A DNA stretch of 64,000 nucleotides from contig NZ_CP022881.1 of the NCBI RefSeq assembly GCF_003491325.1, forward strand, positions 1,984,001 to 2,048,000. The letters are read 5' to 3'. Position 1 is the first letter of the stretch; the number at the start of each line of letters is the position of its first letter. Positions 58,097-64,000 of the stretch are shown here, piece by piece. The notes under the pieces are model-generated. The model did no database searches. It was not told where the DNA came from and saw nothing but the letters and a program-made list of their open reading frames with translations. This stretch comes from Staphylococcus sp. M0911. Its GTDB lineage: Bacteria; Bacillota; Bacilli; Staphylococcales; Staphylococcaceae. A program made the position numbers and the translations under genes.

Positions 58097-59467
58097 TCAC
58101 AATGATTTAAACAATGACATTACACGTTGACGGCTATCACTGTGATTAACCATTGGTTCAGGATAATCAATCCCCAATTCAATACCTTGTTGTTTTAATA
58201 ACTGCATATGCTTTTTAGTATCGTGTAATAGATGGCTATCTACATTATTGAATGTGGGTAGCCATTGTTTTATATATAATGCGTTTTGATCAAATCGCTC
58301 ACTCTGTTTAATAGGATTAAACATCCTAAAATATGGTACCGCATCTGTTCCAGTCGAAGCGGACCACTGCCATCCATGAACATTCGACGCATTATCATAA
58401 TCAATTAATTTATCTTTGAAATAAGTTTCTCCCCATCGCCAATCTATCAATAAATCCTTCGTTAAGAATTGGGATGTCACCATTCTCATTCGATTATGCA
58501 TATATCCAGTTTGATTCAGTTCTTGCATAGCAGCATCTACAATTGGATATCCTGTTTCACCGTTTTTCCATTTATTAAATTGTTGCTTGTCATTGACCCA
58601 ATCAATGTTTCGATATTTCTCTTTAAATGATTGATGGGCTGTTTCTGGATACTGTGTCATCAGTACATAATAGAATTCTCTAAAAATTAATTCTCTGATA
58701 AATGCTTCATAATTAGATTCGTCACTTTCATACCCCTGTAATAAATCATTAAATACTTGCAATATATCAATCAATCCATATGCTAATGCAATACTAAGTT
58801 GACTCGTTAATACTTCAGGTAAATACGCTCTATTTGACTCATAATTTTGAATATCATTATTTAAGAAACTTTGCCATTGCTGTTGTACTTCTTTTTCAGT
58901 TAATCCACTATGGCTATCATTAATTTGCGTTGGGGCGTATGCCGGCTCGACTATTTTTGAAATATCACTTAATTCGTAATGTGCTCTATGTCGTTGCATG
59001 ACATATGGTCGCCATTTTTTATAAAAACTTGTAAATACTTTGTATGGTTCGCCTTGATTGTTAAATGTTTTTCGTGGACTAAAATAATGTTGTACACGAA
59101 GCGCATCAACATGGATACCTGCGTCATGAAATCGTTGCTTTTGATGTGGATAATCATATGATTCATGATGATAACTCATGATATCACTTGCCATAACGAC
59201 TTTATCTAATTGTTGGTTAATACAAAACTCTATTAAATAATCGTAATCTATTACATTCGTTTGAATTTGATAATGATTTAATGTGTTGATAAAAGCATTG
59301 AGTGTTCCATGATAAAATGATGCTTTTAATTGTGCTTCATCACCAAATTTTTCTTTAGGTATAATCAATACACATGTATCAGTAGTATCTAATTGATTAC
59401 AAATATAAGCTAGTAACGGATTATGATGAATTCTAAATACTCTATTTAATATAACGCCAACTTTCAT
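58097..59467 (-). CDS. phrB: Deoxyribodipyrimidine photo-lyase
   Basis: 456 residues, class I CPD photolyase. N-terminal cofactor domain (1–130) and FAD-binding C-terminal region, with REFYYVLMTQYPE near 262, TGYPIVDAAMQELNQTGYMHNRMRM near 306 and GWQWSASTGTDAVPYFRMFNP near 370. Repairs UV dimers with light. Single gene, convergent with the small membrane protein; no clear terminator. Confidence 0.94.
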   Translation of the reverse strand: MKVGVILNRVFRIHHNPLLAYICNQLDTTDTCVLIIPKEKFGDEAQLKASFYHGTLNAFINTLNHYQIQTNVIDYDYLIEFCINQQLDKVVMASDIMSYHHESYDYPHQKQRFHDAGIHVDALRVQHYFSPRKTFNNQGEPYKVFTSFYKKWRPYVMQRHRAHYELSDISKIVEPAYAPTQINDSHSGLTEKEVQQQWQSFLNNDIQNYESNRAYLPEVLTSQLSIALAYGLIDILQVFNDLLQGYESDESNYEAFIRELIFREFYYVLMTQYPETAHQSFKEKYRNIDWVNDKQQFNKWKNGETGYPIVDAAMQELNQTGYMHNRMRMVTSQFLTKDLLIDWRWGETYFKDKLIDYDNASNVHGWQWSASTGTDAVPYFRMFNPIKQSERFDQNALYIKQWLPTFNNVDSHLLHDTKKHMQLLKQQGIELGIDYPEPMVNHSDSRQRVMSLFKSL

Positions 59468-59582
59468 TGCTCAATCACCTATCATTCCTTGTTTTTTGAT
59501 TTATACCCTTATCCTAGTAAAATAAATATCTAACTTAAATGATAGATTATCTTTGTAATAAAAATACGTCTATTTCATTTAT

Positions 59583-59617
59583 AAAAAAAGCTCGACGATC
59601 TATTAAACCGCCAAGCT
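59583..59617 (-). terminator. Intrinsic terminator after the dicarboxylate transporter
   Basis: Stem AGCTCGACG (59589–59597) with CGCCAAGCT (59609–59617), two mismatches, and seven U on the minus strand. Confidence 0.75.
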
Positions 59618-59633
59618 ATTTATCTTACATTAT

Positions 59634-61190
59634 TTATACTAAACCTAACCATTTCCAATACGTTAAACTAAATATAATGACTAATATATAGCCGACTATC
59701 GTTAATGGTATACCAGATTTCAAGAAATCTTTAACTGTAAATGTATCTGTACCATACGCTAACATATTTTGTGGTGCACTCACTGGTAGTAAGAATCCAA
59801 AGCTAATTACAAATTGTTGGATTAAAACAAATCCGATAGATTGATCGCCAAGATGTAATGTTGATGTTAATGAGATAAATACAGGAATGAGTGCAGATGA
59901 TAAGCTTGTAGCACTTGCAAAACCTAGGTGAATTAAAATATTAAATAAAGTAATAAGTGCTATAGTTGCAATAATCGGTAATCCTTTAAGACCCATTAAC
60001 CCAAAGGTTTGGTCACTCAACCATTGTGCTGCCCCTGTTTTTAATAATACATTTCCTAATGAAATACCGACACCAAATACTATGATTGTGCCCCAAGGAA
60101 TCTTATTTTCTACACCTTTCCAGGTAATAACGCCAATTTTAGGTAAGAGCATGATACCTAAGGCAATTAATGTAATTGATGCAGAATCAATTGGATGTAA
60201 CACTTTTTCAGTTGACCAAAATACCAATAATAATAGAGAGATAACGATTAAACGCCATTCACTTGGTTTCACTGGACCTAATTGGTTTAACTCTTTTTTA
60301 ATTAACGCTTTTCCACCTTCAATAGATTCACGTTCGGGTGGCATCACTTTGATCATAATAAAATAAAGTGCGATAGACATTAAAACTGACCAAGGCGCAG
60401 CGTACATGAACCATTCACCCCATGATACATCATGACCTAAATTCTGATTAATAAAATTAATCGCAACGATATTTTGTGCTGCCGCCGTTTTAATACCAAT
60501 ATTCCAAATAGAAACTGCTTGAACTGACGTAATAATTAATAAAGATGCTAACTTACTCTCTTTAGAAACTTTAAATGCTGCAATCATACCTAATAATATT
60601 GGTACGACTGCACCCGCTCTAGCTGTTGAAGAAGGTACAAAGAACGCAAGAACAATTGAAACAAGTATTGCTCCTATGACAATATTTTTAGTTTTATTCC
60701 CCACAACAGATAATACTAATAATGCTAAACGTTTGTGTAAGTTGGTCTCCTGCATAGCTGCTGCTAAAAATAATGCAGCTGCAACTAACGCTACCGCTGA
60801 AGTAGAAAAGCCACTAAACGCAAGTGTTAAGGCATTATTTGTTCCTAATATTTCACTACCTTTAATAATGGCATCTCCATTTTTAGGGTTGCCAAGCTGC
60901 TCAGATAAATTTTGAACAGGACTGAAACCTAATAATAATATAATCAACCCTAAAATCAACGTTGCTGAAACAGGATATGAAACTGCTTCAGTAACCCACA
61001 TAATGACAGCAAATGCTAGTATCGCTAGAGTCATTTTAGCCATCACTGGCAAACCTGCAGGTGTAGGTAAAAGTAATATGGCTATTAACACGATAAAACT
61101 AATGATAATCCATAGTGGTTTATATCCCTTTTTCTCTTTTTTGGTAGTTTCAGTATCGACTACCTGTGAATTTTGATTCCCTTTAGACAT
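59634..61190 (-). CDS. DASS-family anion/dicarboxylate symporter
   Basis: 518 residues from the ATG at 61190 (AAGGAG nine bases away; a GTG at 61196 is too close). About twelve helices. Signature segments: FVPSSTARAGAVVPI near residue 188 and GFLLPVSAPQNMLAYGTDTF near 463. It belongs with the CitT/YflS-type carriers of the divalent anion:Na+ symporter family and differs from the SdcS I recall in S. aureus. Malate, succinate or 2-oxoglutarate are likely substrates. Malate dehydrogenase lies next upstream. Confidence 0.85.
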   Translation of the reverse strand: MSKGNQNSQVVDTETTKKEKKGYKPLWIIISFIVLIAILLLPTPAGLPVMAKMTLAILAFAVIMWVTEAVSYPVSATLILGLIILLLGFSPVQNLSEQLGNPKNGDAIIKGSEILGTNNALTLAFSGFSTSAVALVAAALFLAAAMQETNLHKRLALLVLSVVGNKTKNIVIGAILVSIVLAFFVPSSTARAGAVVPILLGMIAAFKVSKESKLASLLIITSVQAVSIWNIGIKTAAAQNIVAINFINQNLGHDVSWGEWFMYAAPWSVLMSIALYFIMIKVMPPERESIEGGKALIKKELNQLGPVKPSEWRLIVISLLLLVFWSTEKVLHPIDSASITLIALGIMLLPKIGVITWKGVENKIPWGTIIVFGVGISLGNVLLKTGAAQWLSDQTFGLMGLKGLPIIATIALITLFNILIHLGFASATSLSSALIPVFISLTSTLHLGDQSIGFVLIQQFVISFGFLLPVSAPQNMLAYGTDTFTVKDFLKSGIPLTIVGYILVIIFSLTYWKWLGLV

Positions 61191-61227
61191 AGACACCGGC
61201 TCCTTTTTATCTTGACCTTACACTCTA

Positions 61228-61251
61228 ATTATATCAAGAAAGCGCTTTACC
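61228..61251 (-). promoter_or_regulatory. Possible promoter with cre-like site for the dicarboxylate transporter
   Basis: A -10 TATAAT (61228–61233) and, upstream in the spacer position, a palindromic cre core GAAAGCGCTTT (61238–61248). The -35 is weak. CcpA binding here would repress the gene when glucose is present. Confidence 0.6.
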
Positions 61252-61366
61252 TATGCGATTCACTTACAAAAGTCATATAATTCTCACTTTTTAAAAATTA
61301 AATTATTTAAAATAGACACACTCAATTTATTGTGAACGATAGGTTTTACGATTTGACTTTAATTCA

Positions 61367-62314
61367 TTATTCAAATCTATATTTAAGTGCATCTTTAACA
61401 TTTTTGACTGATAACGCTGATGTATCTAGTTGATTTTGTTCTTCTTGACTTAAAGTTAATTCTAATATTTCTTCTACGCCATTTTGTCCAAGTTTAATCG
61501 GCACTCCTAAGCAGATATCTCGGTATCCATACTCGTCTTCGAGATATGTAATTGCTGCCAATACTCGACATTTGTCTTTTAAAATGGCATCAATCATCTC
61601 ATAAATTGCGGCAGCAGGTGCGTAATATGCTGAACCATTTCCTAATAACTGGACAATTTCGGCACCGCCTTTTCGTGTTCTATCAATAATTTGATCAATG
61701 ACTTGCTGATCAAGTAGTTCACTTAAAGGGATTCCATTGACTTGTGTTGAGTTGACTAATGGCACCATTGTATCTCCATGACCACCCAAAACTAAACCTT
61801 GTACATCTTCAACAGAGATTCCTAACTCTTTGGCGATAAATGTTTTATATCTGGCACTATCTAATACACCTGATTGCCCCAATACTCTATGTTTAGGGAA
61901 TCCAGATGCGACTAATGCAGAATAAGTCATCGCATCAACAGGATTAGTCAATACAATAATAATGGCGTCGGGGGCATATTTTGCGATTTGTTGTGCACTG
62001 TAATGAACAATTTCTTCATTTGTTTGTATTAAATCATCTCTACTCATACCAGGTTTTCTAGCAATTCCTGCTGTTATCACTACAATATCCGAGTCTTTCG
62101 TTTCTGAATAGTCGGCAGTACCTTTAATATCAATATTAAAGTTAAAAATAGGTCCGCTTTCTTGAATATCTAACGCTTTCCCTTTTACTGCACTTTCAGA
62201 TTGTGGGCGATCTACAATCACTATGTCAGCGCTTTCATTTTTCGCTAAAATAAAAGCTAATGTTGCACCTGTTTTACCTGCACCGATAATAGAAACCTTT
62301 TTACGTTTATTCAT
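61367..62314 (-). CDS. mdh: Malate dehydrogenase (LDH-like)
   Basis: 315 residues from the ATG at 62314 (GGGAGTG upstream). NAD-binding GAGKTGATL near residue 10; catalytic His in [10 protein letters not shown] near 177. The loop that selects substrate reads [11 protein letters not shown] near residue 83, with Arg where lactate dehydrogenases have Gln (QKPGETRLDL type), so oxaloacetate/malate is the predicted substrate. It could be misannotated as L-lactate dehydrogenase. The next gene downstream is the dicarboxylate transporter, 176 bases away with its own cre/promoter. Confidence 0.87.
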   Translation of the reverse strand: MNKRKKVSIIGAGKTGATLAFILAKNESADIVIVDRPQSESAVKGKALDIQESGPIFNFNIDIKGTADYSETKDSDIVVITAGIARKPGMSRDDLIQTNEEIVHYSAQQIAKYAPDAIIIVLTNPVDAMTYSALVASGFPKHRVLGQSGVLDSARYKTFIAKELGISVEDVQGLVLGGHGDTMVPLVNSTQVNGIPLSELLDQQVIDQIIDRTRKGGAEIVQLLGNGSAYYAPAAAIYEMIDAILKDKCRVLAAITYLEDEYGYRDICLGVPIKLGQNGVEEILELTLSQEEQNQLDTSALSVKNVKDALKYRFE

Positions 62315-62346
62315 CAAATACACTCCCATTTATAAATTGATAAAAA

Positions 62347-62399
62347 ACAAAACTCCGTTATTTCAAATTAATTATAACATTGAAATAACAGAGTTTTTC
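62347..62399. terminator. Bidirectional terminator upstream of mdh
   Basis: 18-pair stem (62349–62366 with 62380–62397, one mismatch), A-tract left, T-tract right. Ends the reductase–small membrane protein transcript coming from the right. Confidence 0.9.
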
Positions 62400-62415
62400 A
62401 TTAAATATTGGTATT

Positions 62416-62724
62416 TTATTTTTTAATTTGTCCAAAAATTTCGTGGTTTATGCCAAACACATATAATAATATAAAGAATGCTGCACCACTTAATATTGTT
62501 AATACTAAAGTTAATATAAGCGTACGTTTAAAATGACGAATGAATGCAATAAATAGTAATCCTAAATTATAGGCAAAGAGTAAACCAAATAACGTCATTG
62601 TTACTTTTATCTCAGGATAAAAAATATTACATAATAGTACGATTATCGCAAAGATTAAATAAGGAATCATAATTAAATTACGTTCAAATTTAAGTTGTTT
62701 CTGATGTCTATCTTCATTATTCAT
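62416..62724 (-). CDS. Small membrane protein, unknown function
   Basis: 102 residues with three membrane helices (about 19–37, 42–60, 69–90) and a charged N-terminus. Starts 27 bases after the aldo/keto reductase stop, AAAGGA upstream, so probably its operon partner. No family recognised. Confidence 0.72.
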   Translation of the reverse strand: MNNEDRHQKQLKFERNLIMIPYLIFAIIVLLCNIFYPEIKVTMTLFGLLFAYNLGLLFIAFIRHFKRTLILTLVLTILSGAAFFILLYVFGINHEIFGQIKK

Positions 62725-62751
62725 TTAATAAAATCCTTTCTAACATTTTAT

Positions 62752-63660
62752 TTATAAAATGTCATGCCCCATTGCTGCAGTGTATATATCAAACCACTCT
62801 TGGTCAGTTAAAGTAATCGATAAGCCAGGTAGAGCAGCATCAATTCTTTCAATTTTATGGGTACCTAGCACCGGCATGATATCATTGGGATGTCTATTCA
62901 ACCAAGCTATCATAATAGCCGTTTCATTAACATCATATTTTTGTGCTAAAGGTTCAATAATGGCACGTACATGTCTCGCTTTATCATCGGATGGATCAAA
63001 CAATTTACCGCCTGCCAGTGGACTCCAAGCCATTACTTTTACTTGATTTTCATACATTTTGTCCATCACACCATTATTTAAAATGTCTGTTTGATATGGG
63101 GACACTTCTAGTTGGTTAATGCTAATATGCAATTTATCATGATTAAGGCTATGTTTTAATAAATCATATTGTGTTTCGTTAAAATTGGATACCCCAAATG
63201 ATTTGATTTTACCTTCATCGACAAGTTCCTTTAAAGCATCCGTTATTTCATCGGGATTCATTAATGGTGAAGGTCTATGAATCAATAAACTATCTAAATA
63301 ATCCACATTCAAACGTTGTAATGAATTGTTAACTGATCGAATAATATGTTGACGACTATGATCATAGCGATGACCATCAGTAAACGTTTGAGTTTTAGAT
63401 GGTAAGACAATACCACATTTAGATACAACTTGAATGTCATCACGTAAGCTAGGTGATAACTGTAGCGCTTTACCAAATATAGATTCACATTGATAATCCC
63501 CATAAATATCGGCATGGTCCATCGTAGTGATGCCACGGTCAACGAGCTGATTGATAAATCGATTCAATTCTTGATCAGTATACTGCCATTCATTTGCTCT
63601 CCAAAACCCTTGAATCATTTTTGAAAAATCAACGTACTGATTAATCTTTATTTTATCCAT
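62752..63660 (-). CDS. Aldo/keto reductase (YdhF type)
   Basis: 302 residues from the ATG at 63660 (AAGGTCGTG upstream). Catalytic motif MDHADIYGDYQCESIFG near residue 47 (Asp, Tyr), Lys in VSKCGIV near 80, His in LIHRPSPLMNP near 124. Conserved HPNDIMPVLGTHKIERI near 252. Oxidoreductase of unknown physiological substrate. Upstream is the CobW-like gene, 63 bases away. Confidence 0.87.
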   Translation of the reverse strand: MDKIKINQYVDFSKMIQGFWRANEWQYTDQELNRFINQLVDRGITTMDHADIYGDYQCESIFGKALQLSPSLRDDIQVVSKCGIVLPSKTQTFTDGHRYDHSRQHIIRSVNNSLQRLNVDYLDSLLIHRPSPLMNPDEITDALKELVDEGKIKSFGVSNFNETQYDLLKHSLNHDKLHISINQLEVSPYQTDILNNGVMDKMYENQVKVMAWSPLAGGKLFDPSDDKARHVRAIIEPLAQKYDVNETAIMIAWLNRHPNDIMPVLGTHKIERIDAALPGLSITLTDQEWFDIYTAAMGHDIL

Positions 63661-63723
63661 AATCATCACGACCTTATTATTATTTAATTGCTTTCTATTA
63701 AATAGAAGCAGTTGAATTTAAAA

Positions 63724-64000
63724 TCAAGTAAATTGTAACATATCCAATTTATTTCTGAGTTGATTAATGTCGATTTGCTCTCCGATAATGACTATTGATA
63801 AAGGCAATTCTTGATTGATGGGACCAAAATCAGGCAACCCATAAGCCAATTGAAATTCAATTGTTTCATTGGGTTGGTCTCTAAATTGCACATATCCTTT
63901 AAGTCTCATCACATTTTTCGGTAATTGCATTATAAATTGATAAAATAACTGGCGATCAATCGGGCTCGTAAATGTATATTTCATACTTTGAATACCATGG
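63724..64000 (-). CDS. CobW-type GTP-binding protein, C-terminal part (cut by window edge)
   Basis: The frame is open to the right edge and continues upstream through HGIQSMKYTFTSPIDRQLF, so the ATG at 63984 is internal. The 92 visible residues match the CobW C-terminal domain: RLKGYVQFRDQPNETIEFQLAYGL, then LSIVIIGEQID near the end. The GTPase domain is outside the window. COG0523 proteins act as metallochaperones; the metal cannot be judged from here. Confidence 0.82.
   Translation of the reverse strand, partial: HGIQSMKYTFTSPIDRQLFYQFIMQLPKNVMRLKGYVQFRDQPNETIEFQLAYGLPDFGPINQELPLSIVIIGEQIDINQLRNKLDMLQFT

Noticed and set aside
61367-62314. Call as L-lactate dehydrogenase
   Set aside because: The substrate loop has Arg instead of the Gln of lactate dehydrogenases, so malate dehydrogenase fits better.
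1-64000. Mobile element, prophage, defence island or CRISPR array
   Set aside because: I saw no repeats with spacers, transposase, integrase or phage genes, and all gene neighbourhoods look like conserved staphylococcal core.

Overview
The window is a block of low-GC Firmicute core chromosome that I assign to Staphylococcus. The evidence is protein similarity and gene order: fakB1–tagO–gdpS, murB–sstABCD–nrdIEF, recQ–ABC-F–ltaS–pxpBC–pabABC, queCDE, csbB, mpfA–nagA–fruAKR and norA are typical staphylococcal neighbourhoods. Several proteins (NorA, MurB, PepT, GdpS) resemble but clearly differ from the S. aureus versions as I remember them, so a coagulase-negative species is likely; I cannot name it. 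I see no rRNA, tRNA, CRISPR array, insertion sequence, prophage or integrated element.

Layout. 1–9.2 kb: comFA (cut by the left edge, with a damaged-looking start), the fatty-acid-binding protein FakB1, a YigZ protein, the wall teichoic acid initiator TagO, the GGDEF protein GdpS, a two-part threonine/serine exporter, peptidase T and glycerate kinase. 9.6–13.1 kb: a bacilliredoxin-like YtxJ protein, an EMYY-type lipoprotein, a GrpB-family protein, MurB and a CHY zinc-finger protein. 13.1–17.1 kb: Fur-controlled siderophore uptake operon sstABCD, with sstB frameshifted. 17.2–21.3 kb: class Ib ribonucleotide reductase nrdIEF with NrdR palindromes upstream. 21.6–26.6 kb: an EamA permease and queF behind a LexA-like box, a peptide transporter, a lipid kinase and a 5'-nucleotidase. 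26.7–30.5 kb: hisC and a two-gene ABC importer of the OpuB/EgtUV type. 30.6–37.4 kb: recQ, an ABC-F protein, a ZIP transporter and lipoteichoic acid synthase. 37.9–44.4 kb: a leftward set of pab genes and pxpBC (pxpB frameshifted), then a rightward queCDE operon under a preQ1-I riboswitch. 44.5–54.7 kb: a membrane protein, CsbB, an aldo/keto reductase, MpfA, NagA, the fructose operon fruRKA and YbaK. 54.8–64 kb: a small exported protein, NorA, two membrane proteins, photolyase, a dicarboxylate transporter, malate dehydrogenase, a second aldo/keto reductase and the C-terminus of a CobW-type protein (cut by the right edge).

How genes work together. Envelope genes dominate: TagO starts wall teichoic acid, LtaS makes lipoteichoic acid, CsbB probably supplies lipid-linked sugar to decorate it, MurB makes peptidoglycan precursor, and FruA/NagA handle sugars. 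Iron uptake sits beside the metal-dependent NrdF/NrdI reductase. Queuosine synthesis is split between queCDE and queF. A dicarboxylate carrier and malate dehydrogenase form a plausible malate-use pair with a cre-like site.

Most of the window is ordinary core genome. I did not find a new multi-gene system. The points most worth checking are the missing canonical comFA start, the two single-base frameshifts (sstB, pxpB), the hairpin between the Shine-Dalgarno and TTG start of mpfA with a tiny leader ORF upstream, the complete riboswitch switching architecture before queC, the LexA-like box before EamA–queF, and the phased repeats plus cre in the fru promoter.
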